A DNA stretch of 64,000 nucleotides from JANQPA01 sp964548175 (GTDB taxonomy: Bacteria > Bacteroidota > Bacteroidia > Chitinophagales > Saprospiraceae). Under the pieces are notes generated by a model, which worked only from the letters and a program-made list of their open reading frames with translations, was not told the DNA's origin and searched no databases. The stretch spans positions 10,735 through 74,734 of the forward strand of contig CAZJQS010000021.1 of NCBI GenBank assembly GCA_964548175.1, in the 5' to 3' direction. A program made the position numbers and the translations under genes. Within the stretch, counting starts at the first letter, position 1. Every line of letters starts with the position of its first letter. Below are positions 1 through 9,036 of this stretch, piece by piece.

Positions 1-98
1 AAAAGCTCCGCCGCGACTCCGGAAACAGACTGAAAATGATCCAGAAAGTAGTTCTCTATCGCCCAGTGCTTATCTGATCCGACGATCAATACCCTCAT
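1..98 (-). CDS. Partial CDS, N-terminus of a probable glycosyltransferase
   Basis: Reading the minus strand from an ATG at 98, an open frame starts MRVLIVGSDKHW and runs off the window edge after 32 codons. Its ATG overlaps the TGA stop of the upstream glycosyltransferase in an ATGA tetranucleotide, the usual sign of translational coupling. The opening hydrophobic strand (VLIVG) followed by a polar loop fits the first Rossmann strand of a GT-B glycosyltransferase, and the gene continues a run of such genes. Too little is visible for a family assignment, so glycosyltransferase is inferred from context. Confidence 0.5.
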   Translation of the reverse strand, partial: MRVLIVGSDKHWAIENYFLDHFQSVSGVAAEL

Positions 99-1261
99 GC
101 GGTGGCTTTTTTGATCCCCTCTATGATGGTGTCATAGCTGTATCGGCTGATCATTTCGGAAGAGCGTCGCCCCATTTCAGGCAGTAAACTTGCTTCCCGG
201 ATCATCCGTTCCATTTTGCTTTTTAATTGGTCGACATCTCCGCAAGGGAAGGTATAACCGTTTTGTCCTTCTATTACCAAATCATCTGTACAACCAACCA
301 TATCCGAAATAATCAAGGGAAGATCGAAATTCATGGCTTCGTTAACGACCAATCCCCATGTTTCGCCTATGCCCGAGGGCAAAACAAAAACATCGCTTAG
401 GGTATAGTACTCGGCAATGGCACTTTGGTTGACAAAACCGGTTAGTGTAACCTTGTCTAGCTGGTGCTTCTGAATGTACGTCTCCATCTCCTTGCGAAGT
501 GCCCCTTCGCCTACCATAATCAAGCGGGCCTTAGGATGGTCCAACTGACCAAAGGCCCGGATCAGATCCAATGGTCTTTTTTTGGGGATGTATTTCCCCA
601 CAAAAAGAAAGACGATCTCGTCTTCGGCTATGCCGTGTTTGGAGCGAAGATTGGCTTTTTGATCTTTCAATCTCAGGTAATCCTGACGGAAGCGATCGTT
701 ATCTACAGAATAGGGGGTGAAAAATAGTTGATTTTCTTTCGCACCGTGCTTTTTATAAAACGCCTTATTTGATTGTCCGATGTAGAGAAACCTATGGCAG
801 AAAAATCCCAACAACCATTTCTTAAACCAATAGACCCATTTGGATTTTCCTTTCTCTTGCTTTTGCGGACTTTCAGCTCGCATCAGTACTGGAATGCCCA
901 GCATTTTAGCTGAAATGAACGTGAGCCAGTTAGATAAATATCCCCATCCATGAACGATCAGGTAATCGGGGCGTTCCTTGCGCAGGTAGCTGAAAATCCC
1001 CGGGTTGATCAGTCCCATGAAACTTCCTGAAACGGCGGGCCGGGGCGAATAGTTCTTTATAAAGTGATATGAATAGCCCTTAAGAAGCGGAATATCCCAG
1101 GTGATCTTTTGACCAAACTGTCGGTCCAGCCCACCGAGCGTATGATCGGTGAAATAAACCACCTTGATGAACTGCTCTTTTTGCTCTTCTAATCGTTGGA
1201 AAAGAGGAGAAAAATATTGGATAGGGTGGGAGAGGGCGATGATTACTTTTTTATTGCTCAT
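95..1261 (-). CDS. Glycosyltransferase, GT-B fold, family 4-like
   Basis: The 388-aa cytosolic protein should transfer a sugar from an activated nucleotide donor during assembly of the surface polysaccharide repeat unit. The N-terminal acceptor domain opens with a strand ending in HPIQYFSPLF, common at the start of family 4 enzymes. The C-terminal donor domain carries FLFVGKYIPKKRP (about 220-232) and the E-x7-E type stretch GIGETWGLVVNEAM (about 299-312), which binds the donor phosphates and sugar. Length is normal for GT4. It is coupled to both neighbours, overlapping the next gene by 4 nt and the previous one by 11 nt. Donor and acceptor cannot be read from the sequence. Confidence 0.85.
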   Translation of the reverse strand: MSNKKVIIALSHPIQYFSPLFQRLEEQKEQFIKVVYFTDHTLGGLDRQFGQKITWDIPLLKGYSYHFIKNYSPRPAVSGSFMGLINPGIFSYLRKERPDYLIVHGWGYLSNWLTFISAKMLGIPVLMRAESPQKQEKGKSKWVYWFKKWLLGFFCHRFLYIGQSNKAFYKKHGAKENQLFFTPYSVDNDRFRQDYLRLKDQKANLRSKHGIAEDEIVFLFVGKYIPKKRPLDLIRAFGQLDHPKARLIMVGEGALRKEMETYIQKHQLDKVTLTGFVNQSAIAEYYTLSDVFVLPSGIGETWGLVVNEAMNFDLPLIISDMVGCTDDLVIEGQNGYTFPCGDVDQLKSKMERMIREASLLPEMGRRSSEMISRYSYDTIIEGIKKATA

Positions 1262-2411
1262 GGGGATTTAAGTAGTCCAAAACTTTTTTAAAATGCCCTT
1301 CAAAATTGGTTTCTTTTAAAAAAGTGATTCTAGCGGCTGATGAAAGAGTTTCATAGTGATCTATAATATATTCGATAGCGGATAACAAGGATCCCTTTGA
1401 CAGGTCGGTTGGTATGGCCCAGGAATATTTATCCAGATGCTTTCTGAAGTTTTCATGATCAAAATATAGAACAGGAAGACCACAGGCCGCATATTCGTAA
1501 ATCTTATTAGAAGCAGTTCCAAGTGTTCGGTTCATTATGTCATTTTTCGTGAAAACAGCCAGGCCAATGTGACATTGCATAGCGATCTTGGGTACGTCTT
1601 GGTATGGAGTGACGCCCTCAAATGTCACTTTATTTGCCACTCCTTGATCATGGATTAAATTTTGTAGCTTCTCTTGATACTCATTCCTGATGAACCCCTT
1701 GAGAACAAGTTTCAAATCATGGCCGGCAATGGTTTCATCTAAAAGTTGTATGATCTCTTCTATGCCTCTACCTTCACTCATTGTTCCCTGGTAGATGACC
1801 TTTATTTCTTTATCTGGAGAGTTTTTTTCTTCTGGTATTTGATAGATCTGAGTGGAAGGGAAGTTTGGCAAGAAGAAGTAGGATCCTTTTAAATGTTCCA
1901 ATGGAAAATGAGTTTTTCTTTCTTCAGCAGGTAAAGAAAAAATATCTATAAGGGGGAACAGTTTGGGTTCGGTACTTGAAGCAAGATAATTCAATGAAAA
2001 AAAATTTTCTTTACCAGCTTCAATCACGTCGTGATTATGATACCAAATTGTTTTTGGCTTTTTAAACAGGAACCACCTTCCATAATAATAAGAAGGAATA
2101 GGATAAGCATCATAGATGATGAGCACATCTGCTTTAGCAGCTCGGCTAAGCATTAACAAGGAAAAACGGAGCCACCTGTACAGCTTTTTCCAGGCAGGCA
2201 GGTGAGCATAATCCCAGTTAGGAATTGGAGGCCCCACCATTTTCAGACTTACATTGGATGGATAAGGGAATTCATTTTTTAAAAAACGGTTACTTACTAC
2301 TTCTACCGACTGATATCTCTGTGCGAGCGTATTGATAGCATTGAGCGTAGGTGGGAAAGCTTCAGGATGTTGATAAATAGCGATTAATACCTTTTTAGGA
2401 ATTAAGGACAT
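1251..2411 (-). CDS. Glycosyltransferase, GT-B fold
   Basis: This 386-aa protein has a two-domain GT-B layout. The N-terminal half contains the Rossmann-like stretch ADVLIIYDAYPIPSYYYG and a histidine-rich loop (WYHNHDV). The donor half has KVIYQGTMSEGRGIEEII and NKIYEYAACGLPVLYFD, the usual family 4 phosphate-binding loop and EYAACG segment. It most likely adds one residue of the polysaccharide on the inner face of the cytoplasmic membrane. It overlaps the downstream glycosyltransferase by 11 nt and lies 8 nt after the upstream one, so all three are probably made from one transcript. Specificity is unknown. Confidence 0.82.
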   Translation of the reverse strand: MSLIPKKVLIAIYQHPEAFPPTLNAINTLAQRYQSVEVVSNRFLKNEFPYPSNVSLKMVGPPIPNWDYAHLPAWKKLYRWLRFSLLMLSRAAKADVLIIYDAYPIPSYYYGRWFLFKKPKTIWYHNHDVIEAGKENFFSLNYLASSTEPKLFPLIDIFSLPAEERKTHFPLEHLKGSYFFLPNFPSTQIYQIPEEKNSPDKEIKVIYQGTMSEGRGIEEIIQLLDETIAGHDLKLVLKGFIRNEYQEKLQNLIHDQGVANKVTFEGVTPYQDVPKIAMQCHIGLAVFTKNDIMNRTLGTASNKIYEYAACGLPVLYFDHENFRKHLDKYSWAIPTDLSKGSLLSAIEYIIDHYETLSSAARITFLKETNFEGHFKKVLDYLNPHEQ

Positions 2412-2419
2412 TCCGTCTT

Positions 2420-3604
2420 TTATCTTTTAATCTGGTTTAGAATTTTTGCAATACGCCTAATCTGTTGATAATAAGTGTGTTTTAATGCATATTCCAACCT
2501 CTTTTTTCGTTCTTTGTAAGAGTTGTGAAAAGGGAGTGATTCTAGTGTTTTCGCAAATAAGTCCGGCAAACCTTCATTACTGTAGTCTGACGGTATTTGT
2601 AATACTTGCTCTTGTTCATAAACAGACAGATAATTGGAAACAACCACTTTACCCGTACTCAAATATTCCAATATTTTATGGCTATTGTCAGCAAGATATT
2701 TACCCGTTTTTCGGTAACAGGCAAGAAACAGATCCATTGATTTGCTGTGATCGGCAATTTCTTGTTGTGTGCAGATGCCATACAGTCTGCAATTTTCCTG
2801 CGTATTTAAGAAATCAATAAACTGGATGAGGTCAGGATCTTTTTCCGTAGCGCTTAGTTGAAAGGGGCCAAAGAAATGGAAAATGTGGTTTGAATGTGTC
2901 GTAATGATTTTCTTCAGAATCTTTCTGTCGATTGCATAATGCTTGATGTTCCCAACATATCCTATATTGAATTGGGTATCTGGAGCATAATTCTTTTCCT
3001 CTGTATGATTCAATTCTTCTTTCGCCAGCTTTTCAAAAATGACAGGTAAACCATGATTTATGAAAAAGGCTGGTGCTTTGATATTGCTGTAATTTTCAAG
3101 AATAAATGGGGAGACAGAAAAAACACAGTCAGGGTTTTTGTTAGAAGGGCCTGAAGCGCCATGATCCACGGGGTGGAAAATATTGACCTTAGCTCCAAAG
3201 TCATCCAGTCGGGCAAAGCTGAAATTGCAGTCGAAATCCCAAACGATATCTATGGGCCGGTCAATTTTCTGAGCAATTTGCCTGGCCCGAAACCTCATGA
3301 AATAATGAAACAGGCTGCGTGCATGAAATTTTAGCGGATAAGGCCCTAAATGTGGATACTTGACAATGGTTATATTGGGATGGTCTTCACAAAAGATGAA
3401 GAAGATCTTTTTGATTTTGGGTTTTAACTGGTGCTCTAAAAAATAGACGCTGTTGCCCATCTTAGCCAATTCCAGGGCATAATGATGCTTGGATACCTTC
3501 ATTTTACCCCAGGGCTGAGGAGAAATGATCAGAATGGTTTTGCCGGTTATCGGATGATCAGTAATATGAATCGAGGATGTACCCTTTGATTTACTGACGT
3601 GCAT
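2420..3604 (-). CDS. Glycosyltransferase, family 1/4-like
   Basis: This 394-aa protein begins with a polar leader before the first beta strand (GKTILIISPQPWGKMKVSKHH), resembling GT-B enzymes that act on bulky acceptors. The C-terminal half contains NIGYVGNIKHYAIDRKIL and SHKILEYLSTGKVVVSN, which matches the donor-site helix with a conserved glutamate. The first 19 or so residues (MHVSKSKGTSS...) are not typical of the fold, so the true start could be a little downstream, but no better ribosome site was obvious. It sits 2 nt after the WbpG-like gene and 8 nt before the next glycosyltransferase. Substrate unknown. Confidence 0.78.
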   Translation of the reverse strand: MHVSKSKGTSSIHITDHPITGKTILIISPQPWGKMKVSKHHYALELAKMGNSVYFLEHQLKPKIKKIFFIFCEDHPNITIVKYPHLGPYPLKFHARSLFHYFMRFRARQIAQKIDRPIDIVWDFDCNFSFARLDDFGAKVNIFHPVDHGASGPSNKNPDCVFSVSPFILENYSNIKAPAFFINHGLPVIFEKLAKEELNHTEEKNYAPDTQFNIGYVGNIKHYAIDRKILKKIITTHSNHIFHFFGPFQLSATEKDPDLIQFIDFLNTQENCRLYGICTQQEIADHSKSMDLFLACYRKTGKYLADNSHKILEYLSTGKVVVSNYLSVYEQEQVLQIPSDYSNEGLPDLFAKTLESLPFHNSYKERKKRLEYALKHTYYQQIRRIAKILNQIKR

Positions 3605-3606
3605 TT

Positions 3607-4803
3607 TTATTTTTTGAAAAGCCTGATAAGGGGTTTAAGGAGTTTAAGCACCGGATAGTGATAAAATAGACTCTGTTCTGTTTCAAAATCCGTATGTTCC
3701 CTTCTTGGTGTATTCATGATATGCTCAAACTCGGAACTGGAAAGGTTAAACTTCCTCAGAATAAAGTCCATATCTTCTTGCAAAAGATCAGCCTCATAAG
3801 AAGACTTTTCAAGTTTTTTCAAAGCTTCTTCTCTGGTAAGTTGTCCTGAAAAGATCAGGTTGGAAAAATGGGCTTTTCGTTTGTCGATCTTAAATTTATA
3901 AGGCAATATAAACCCCTGATAAAAGCGAGTCCAGACGGATTCATAATGTTTACCGCCGTAATCTCGCCAGCTAATCTCGTTTTTGATTGTTTCCTTTACA
4001 GCATTGTAGTTGTACTCGATATAATTCAGGGGCGTTACCACTTCCATCTTGAGCACATCTTCACAGTACCTTTTGTGAGCGTAATTGAGAAAAGGGAATG
4101 ATTTTAATTTGTTGACCGGGACTCTCCCAAACTGATTTTGAATGGCTTTAATGTTTACGGCATTCTGCTTGTTGTAGATCCAGTATTTTGGAAGCACTTG
4201 CTCTGTAGCTATGTTCATACCGGCCAGCACATGCTTGATTTTCCATTTCCTGGCTTGCTCATATAGGACAGCCATGAAGGCATGATCAGTTAACACTTCT
4301 ATATCAACTACTGAAGCTTTTAAATAGGATAGCTGTAATTCCCTGAATTCTCCCCAATCTATGACATAGGTAAATAAATCCAACCCCAGTTTTTTTACTG
4401 TGTTTTCAATATTGTTAACCGCCAATTCAGAGTTCCATCCATTATCGCAGTGCACTACTAAAGGATTAAGCCCCTGCTCTTTGGCAAGCAAGCATAAATA
4501 GGTGCTGTCTACTCCGCCACTCAAGCCCAGAATACAATCGTACTTTTTACCTTTTCCGGCTGCTTTGATCTCATTCACCTTTTGAGCTAGTTTTTTCCTG
4601 CCTTGCTCTCCGGTAAAAACCTCTCGTTCTGCAGCTTTTTGGTATTCATGGTAATAATTGCAGATTCCCTTATCGTCAAAAGTGATATTTGGATCTGCGA
4701 TCGTATCCATGACGCTGAGACTACATCTTTGAAAAGGTCGACCATAATTTGCCTCCAGGTCTTGTTCCAGAGCTTTTTGGTCAGATATGGTGGTAACCGT
4801 CAT
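3607..4803 (-). CDS. wbpG: N-acetyl sugar amidotransferase, WbpG/PseA-like
   Basis: This PP-loop ATPase should activate a sugar acetamido group by adenylation so that ammonia can replace the oxygen, giving an acetamidino group. The PP-loop SGGVDS lies at residues 95-100, followed by a second region VVHCDNGWNSELA typical of N-type ATP pyrophosphatases. The N-terminal metal-ribbon region is recognisable (RC near 26-27, DDKGIC near 43-48), although the second cysteine of the usual C-x2-C pair is replaced by tyrosine (GICNYY). At 398 aa it has the family's usual length. HisF-like and HisH-like genes follow in the reading order of the operon upstream, overlapping or almost touching, the same trio as wbpG-hisH2-hisF2 of Pseudomonas aeruginosa. 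The call is firm for the family; the exact sugar is inferred. Confidence 0.88.
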   Translation of the reverse strand: MTVTTISDQKALEQDLEANYGRPFQRCSLSVMDTIADPNITFDDKGICNYYHEYQKAAEREVFTGEQGRKKLAQKVNEIKAAGKGKKYDCILGLSGGVDSTYLCLLAKEQGLNPLVVHCDNGWNSELAVNNIENTVKKLGLDLFTYVIDWGEFRELQLSYLKASVVDIEVLTDHAFMAVLYEQARKWKIKHVLAGMNIATEQVLPKYWIYNKQNAVNIKAIQNQFGRVPVNKLKSFPFLNYAHKRYCEDVLKMEVVTPLNYIEYNYNAVKETIKNEISWRDYGGKHYESVWTRFYQGFILPYKFKIDKRKAHFSNLIFSGQLTREEALKKLEKSSYEADLLQEDMDFILRKFNLSSSEFEHIMNTPRREHTDFETEQSLFYHYPVLKLLKPLIRLFKK

Positions 4804-5570
4804 AATTGCTGAAAAATTTTTGTTTTAAGTGTGTCCTGATCCGGATAACTGATGAGCACTGCTTTATGCGGACCATGAAATACAAACATGCTACCAGCAG
4901 CTACAGCAGAAGCGCCTCCGCTTTTAACAGTAGATAGAAAGTCATCCACTCCGCTGGCGCCGCTGCAGGCCACCAGGGGAATATCGATGTTGTGAGCGAC
5001 TGATTTTATGAGCTCCAGGTCGTATCCAGAATAGGTTCCGTCGCGGTCGATAGCATTGAGTAAAATCTCTCCTGCACCCAGGGCTTCTAATTGTTTAGCC
5101 CAGGCCACAGGAGATAGTTTGGTGTTTTTTTGACCACAATGGCTGTAAACCTGATATTTTCCAAGCCAGTTCTTTTTTACGTCTATGGAGGCAATGATGC
5201 TTTGATTGCCGAACTGACGTGCAGCTTCTTGGATCAATGCCGGTTGATGAATGGCGGATGAATTGATGACTACCTTTTCGATACCGGCATGGAGGATTTC
5301 TTTAATTTGATCAAGGTTGGTAATACCTCCTCCGTAAGCCATGGGCATAAAAGCCTCTCCGGCAATTTCCCGGATCTGTTCTAGGTTCGGTTTTTTTTGA
5401 TGGGGAGTGGCGTCAATGTCTAAAACAGCAATTTCATCCACTTCTTTTTCATTGAAGATCTTAACTGTGTTGATCGGGTCACCTACATATTTGTGGTTTT
5501 TAAACTTTACGGATTTGACTAGCCCGCCATTTTTGATTAGTAGTATAGGAATGATCCGTATACGCCGCAT
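4800..5570 (-). CDS. hisF: HisF-like amidotransferase subunit for sugar amidination
   Basis: This 256-aa (beta/alpha)8 barrel resembles the cyclase subunit of imidazole glycerol phosphate synthase. It has the HisF landmarks RIIPILLIKNGGLVKSV at the N-terminus, AVLDIDAT near 49-56, MAYGGGI near 78-84 and LLNAIDRDGT in the middle. In histidine biosynthesis HisF takes ammonia from HisH. Here it lies between a WbpG homologue and a HisH homologue with no other his genes, so its likely job is passing ammonia to WbpG. Its stop overlaps the WbpG start by 4 nt and it begins 1 nt after the HisH stop. A role in histidine synthesis cannot be excluded from this window alone. Confidence 0.88.
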   Translation of the reverse strand: MRRIRIIPILLIKNGGLVKSVKFKNHKYVGDPINTVKIFNEKEVDEIAVLDIDATPHQKKPNLEQIREIAGEAFMPMAYGGGITNLDQIKEILHAGIEKVVINSSAIHQPALIQEAARQFGNQSIIASIDVKKNWLGKYQVYSHCGQKNTKLSPVAWAKQLEALGAGEILLNAIDRDGTYSGYDLELIKSVAHNIDIPLVACSGASGVDDFLSTVKSGGASAVAAGSMFVFHGPHKAVLISYPDQDTLKTKIFQQL

Positions 5571-5571
5571 A

Positions 5572-6204
5572 CTAGTAATTATGGATGAAGTTGCTCAACA
5601 ATTGCATGCCGAATTTATGGCTTTTTTCCGGATGAAATTGTACCCCCAAAATATTGTCGTGGGCAATACCAGCTACAAACTCATAGCCGTGCCGGCCGGT
5701 CAGCATGACGTCTTCCTCCTTTTCCGCCACGATATGATACGAATGAACAAAGTAAAATCTGGGGTCCATAACCTGGAGATTCTCGGTTAGTCCATTCTCA
5801 TGAGTTATGGTCACATCACACCAGCCCATGTGAGGAATTTTAAGATGTCCAGGTAATTGATGCCTGTCAAATTTGATGGTTTTTCCTTTTATCCAGCCGA
5901 GCCCTTCGCAGTCTCCTTCTTCACTGTGCTCTGTCAATAATTGGGCTCCGAGGCAAATGCCTAGAACCGGTGTTTTGTCTTCTAGTACTTTTTGGTTCAA
6001 TAGATCAAAGTAAGGTGCTTGCTTTAACTGCTCCATCCCGTATTTGAAGGCGCCTACACCAGGAAGAATTAGTTTCTCTGCCTGGGCGATGTCTTCCTTT
6101 TTATCTGAAATGACCGCTTGTCTAAAGCCGATCTTTTTCAGCATGTTTTTGATAGAAGTTAGGTTTCCGACACCATAATTGAGAATAGTTAACCTCGGAT
6201 TCAT
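5572..6204 (-). CDS. hisH: HisH-like glutamine amidotransferase subunit
   Basis: A class I glutamine amidotransferase of 210 aa that releases ammonia from glutamine. The nucleophile elbow GICLGAQLL places the catalytic cysteine at about residue 84, and the His-Glu pair is in QFHPEKS at about 191-193. The N-terminal LNYGVGNLTSI is the HisH signature. Ammonia should be channelled into the HisF-like barrel encoded 1 nt downstream and used by the WbpG homologue after it. The gene overlaps the preceding family 2 glycosyltransferase by 4 nt. Position inside the polysaccharide operon favours sugar amidination over histidine synthesis. Confidence 0.9.
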   Translation of the reverse strand: MNPRLTILNYGVGNLTSIKNMLKKIGFRQAVISDKKEDIAQAEKLILPGVGAFKYGMEQLKQAPYFDLLNQKVLEDKTPVLGICLGAQLLTEHSEEGDCEGLGWIKGKTIKFDRHQLPGHLKIPHMGWCDVTITHENGLTENLQVMDPRFYFVHSYHIVAEKEEDVMLTGRHGYEFVAGIAHDNILGVQFHPEKSHKFGMQLLSNFIHNY

Positions 6205-7019
6205 TGATAAAGTCTAAAAGTTTTTTCTATAAGTCCAATCAGCTTATGTTTTAAAGGGTAAACTCTTGCTTGTCTTAAGTAGGTTTTCTTTTCTTTTTCA
6301 TTTAGAGGACAATCTTCAGTAGTCAATGCTTCTAAGATGATTTCGTTTCTTATTTTGTTGTACTGTTTTGCTTTTTTCATTTCTATTTTCATCTCTTGTT
6401 TGGGATGTTCCCTGTCCCATACCAAGTCTCTGGGCATTTTAACCAGAGGATATTTTCTAGCAAGCTTTAACCAAAGCTCCGTATCTCCAACATGTCTTTT
6501 TCCCGAGAAACCACCTTCTTTATTAAAGATTTCTCTATTGATAATGGCTGACCCGGGAGCTCTATTAAAATGGTCATTATTCTTTTTGATAAAATGTTCT
6601 AGATAGACTTCCCTTGGAGAAATACATTCTGGGAGCCTTATATTATTTGTAGCTTTTGCACTAAGACCGAAAGCTGCTTCTGGGAATGCTTCCATGCAAC
6701 TAACCATCGCATCCAAGCCATAGTGATAGATGATATCGTCTGAGTCCAGATATTTAATATATTTCCCATTAGCGTAACTCGCTGCTTTATTTCTGTTGTG
6801 ATAATCTCCTAAGTTAGACTCGTTGACATAGAGTTTTACTCGTGAATCTTTTTTGACATACGTATTCACGATTTCAGGAGTATTATCAGAAGATTGGTCA
6901 TCTACGATGATTAGTTCAAAATTTTTATAAGTAGATGCCAAAACACTTTCAATGGATTCCGCAATAAAATCCTCCTGATTATATGCAGTCGTTAGGACAG
7001 ATACTAAGGTTTTTTCCAT
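6201..7019 (-). CDS. Family 2 glycosyltransferase
   Basis: A GT-A fold inverting glycosyltransferase of 272 aa. The nucleotide-binding opening VSVLTTAYNQEDFIAESI is followed by IIVDDQSSDNT (about 37-47) and the DXD-type metal site YLDSDD (about 90-95). A later aspartate in GDTELWLKLA could serve as catalytic base. It has no membrane segment, so it likely works as a soluble or peripheral enzyme on lipid-linked sugar. It starts inside the preceding glycosyltransferase (16-nt overlap) and its stop overlaps hisH by 4 nt. Donor and linkage cannot be predicted. Confidence 0.88.
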   Translation of the reverse strand: MEKTLVSVLTTAYNQEDFIAESIESVLASTYKNFELIIVDDQSSDNTPEIVNTYVKKDSRVKLYVNESNLGDYHNRNKAASYANGKYIKYLDSDDIIYHYGLDAMVSCMEAFPEAAFGLSAKATNNIRLPECISPREVYLEHFIKKNNDHFNRAPGSAIINREIFNKEGGFSGKRHVGDTELWLKLARKYPLVKMPRDLVWDREHPKQEMKIEMKKAKQYNKIRNEIILEALTTEDCPLNEKEKKTYLRQARVYPLKHKLIGLIEKTFRLYQ

Positions 7020-8158
7020 TTTAATTTACTTTTGAAAAATCTGATAAAATAAACCAATACAGGAGGGAAAATCATTTTATCTAATCCGCTTCCAATTTTG
7101 ATTAGGTGATGATCTTTTGAAGCTTTTGTTTCTATGGAATTGACTATTTCCAGAAAAATACTTTGATTTTTTTTGAAGTTAAAGCAGCTTAATACTTTTC
7201 TTTGAGAGTTCTTACTTTTTTGAATGTAGGATGGTTTATCTGAAAAGTAAGATTCTATGGCATCAATATAATCTGAATCATCTTTACATAAATAGCCTTC
7301 ATTTTCAGAAATAAGCTCTCTCAAGGTAGGCAGATTTGAGGCAATTGGGACTAATCCCATCTCCATACCTTCAACTATTGACAAAGGCATTCCTTCTGCT
7401 TTACTGGGAAGAATTATGAATTGACATGTTTTATGTATTTCCTTTATTTCTTTTGGAGAGAGACCTATAAAATAATCAAAATTTGGCTTCGCATTAATTT
7501 TATCTAAATTTTTAGGGCTGAAAGAAGGGCAGCATAGTTTCCATCGAGCGTTTATTTTTCTTTTTCTTAGCTCATTATCTAGATCGAATAGTGTTGAAAA
7601 ACCCTTAGATTCTGTATCTCTTCCTACAAATACAATCTTTGGTTGAACGGGGAGAGAATCAAAGTCTCTAGGAAAAACTTCTTCTACTAAGGGCGCATAC
7701 AATAGGTGTATGTCATTTTTTCTTTGGGGTAGGGAGGACAATAATTTGGTTTCTATTCTTTGAGACACACAAAAAAACTTATCGATGACTGGAGAAAATT
7801 TAAGAGCTAGCTCATAATAAAAATCATAATCTCCATGCAAAATATAGACAAGTGGTGTAGATAACTTTAATTGGCAGTAAGTTATCAATTCTGGAAGATC
7901 ATTAGCTACCATAACTCCTACTGGAATACATTTCTTTCCCACGGCTTTGGTATTTACCGAAAGTTTGTTTTTCCAATCCCACTTTACTTCGGAGAAACCG
8001 GAAACCAAAAGTTTAGACAAATTCAGCGGATTGGATTTTGGATAAGTTACTGCTATTAACTTAGAGTTATTCAACCTTTTTGAAAGATGATAATTGTAAA
8101 TAGCTACGCCCCCCAGGCTATTTTTTATTATGAAGTTATATTTATTATATTTGGGCAC
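7004..8158 (-). CDS. Glycosyltransferase, GT-B fold, family 4-like
   Basis: This 384-aa protein reads from a GTG at 8158. It has KIVFVGRDTESKGFSTLFDL as the start of the donor domain and FIILPSKAEGMPLSIVEGMEMGLVPIAS as the E-x7-E donor-binding segment. The N-terminal part keeps the glycine-rich loop NSLGGVAIYNYHLSKRL near residues 13-29, typical of family 4 acceptor domains. Base composition is strongly AT-rich, like the other genes from 6 to 15 kb, which suggests exchange between strains. It overlaps the family 2 gene downstream by 16 nt. Substrate unknown. Confidence 0.83.
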   Translation of the reverse strand: MPKYNKYNFIIKNSLGGVAIYNYHLSKRLNNSKLIAVTYPKSNPLNLSKLLVSGFSEVKWDWKNKLSVNTKAVGKKCIPVGVMVANDLPELITYCQLKLSTPLVYILHGDYDFYYELALKFSPVIDKFFCVSQRIETKLLSSLPQRKNDIHLLYAPLVEEVFPRDFDSLPVQPKIVFVGRDTESKGFSTLFDLDNELRKRKINARWKLCCPSFSPKNLDKINAKPNFDYFIGLSPKEIKEIHKTCQFIILPSKAEGMPLSIVEGMEMGLVPIASNLPTLRELISENEGYLCKDDSDYIDAIESYFSDKPSYIQKSKNSQRKVLSCFNFKKNQSIFLEIVNSIETKASKDHHLIKIGSGLDKMIFPPVLVYFIRFFKSKLKWKKP

Positions 8159-8172
8159 TATTTTGTACTAGG

Positions 8173-9036
8173 TTAACTGCAAACTTCTTTATATGCTGCT
8201 GTCAGTTTTTGAGCGATATTCGATGAGCCATATTTAGAAAGTGCTCCCTTCCTTATTTCAGGCAAATTATATGTAGAATAGCTCGTATGCATTTCTGAAA
8301 TGACTTGAGCTAAGTGTTCAGGGGTGTTTTCCTGAAGAATGATTCCATTTTCATTGCATACCACCTCTTCAGGTCCTTTACAGGGAGTGGTGACTACGGG
8401 TCGCCCTCTCGATAATGCTTCGATGACCACAACGCCAAAAGTTTCATATTGGCTCGTCAAGACAAATAAATGGGCTTCATCAATTGATTCTATTACGCTT
8501 TTCACAGGTAACTGACCTGTAAACGTCACTCTATCTTGTAGGCCTTTTTCTTCTGCGAATTTTTCAAGTTTATTTTTGTTAGGACCTGAACCTACAATCC
8601 TCAGATTAACGTCAAGTTCGTTTTTTATGTTCACTAGCGCTTGCAATGAAAGAATTTGATTTTTGTTATCATCAAGCGAACCAATGGTAATAAGGTTGAA
8701 TCCAGACTTTGGAGGGGAGACAAAATCTTTATTAGCAAAATCTTCACTGAGAATATTCGGAATAACTGTCCACTTGTTTTTTATTTCAGGAACGGGATAG
8801 CTGAAAAAAACGTCTTTACACTTTTTCTTTTTAAAAAGATTATTTAAAATTCTAGAAAATAGTTTTTCAGGAACAGAACGGTTTATCACAAAGATTTGGT
8901 CAATTTTATGACTGTTTTTCAAGGCTTTTAAGATAGCTGCACTTCTCCGATTAAATAATTTCTTCTCTTCAATGTTTTTCCAAGTTGTATCTGTTCCATA
9001 ATAAAATAGAGTTTGTTTTTTTTTATGGTGTGACAT
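8173..9036 (-). CDS. Short, apparently chimeric glycosyltransferase (GT4-like donor domain)
   Basis: At 287 aa this is about 100-130 residues shorter than neighbouring GT4 proteins. Residues from about 87 onward are closely similar to the C-terminal two thirds of the adjacent 420-aa enzyme: both share WxVIPNIL, the ITIGSL loop and the stretch LTSQYETFGVVVIEALSRG. The first 85 residues (YYGTDTTWKNIEEKKLFNRRSAA) do not match that neighbour and look like the start of another glycosyltransferase acceptor domain that is cut off. The most economical reading is a tandem copy with an internal deletion or gene fusion. The donor domain appears intact, but the acceptor domain is incomplete, so activity is uncertain. 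It overlaps the upstream gene by 14 nt. Confidence 0.72.
   Translation of the reverse strand: MSHHKKKQTLFYYGTDTTWKNIEEKKLFNRRSAAILKALKNSHKIDQIFVINRSVPEKLFSRILNNLFKKKKCKDVFFSYPVPEIKNKWTVIPNILSEDFANKDFVSPPKSGFNLITIGSLDDNKNQILSLQALVNIKNELDVNLRIVGSGPNKNKLEKFAEEKGLQDRVTFTGQLPVKSVIESIDEAHLFVLTSQYETFGVVVIEALSRGRPVVTTPCKGPEEVVCNENGIILQENTPEHLAQVISEMHTSYSTYNLPEIRKGALSKYGSSNIAQKLTAAYKEVCS

Noticed and set aside
4800..6204. hisF/hisH as part of histidine biosynthesis
   Set aside because: No other his gene is present and both are coupled to a WbpG homologue in a glycosyltransferase operon; kept as a less likely alternative.
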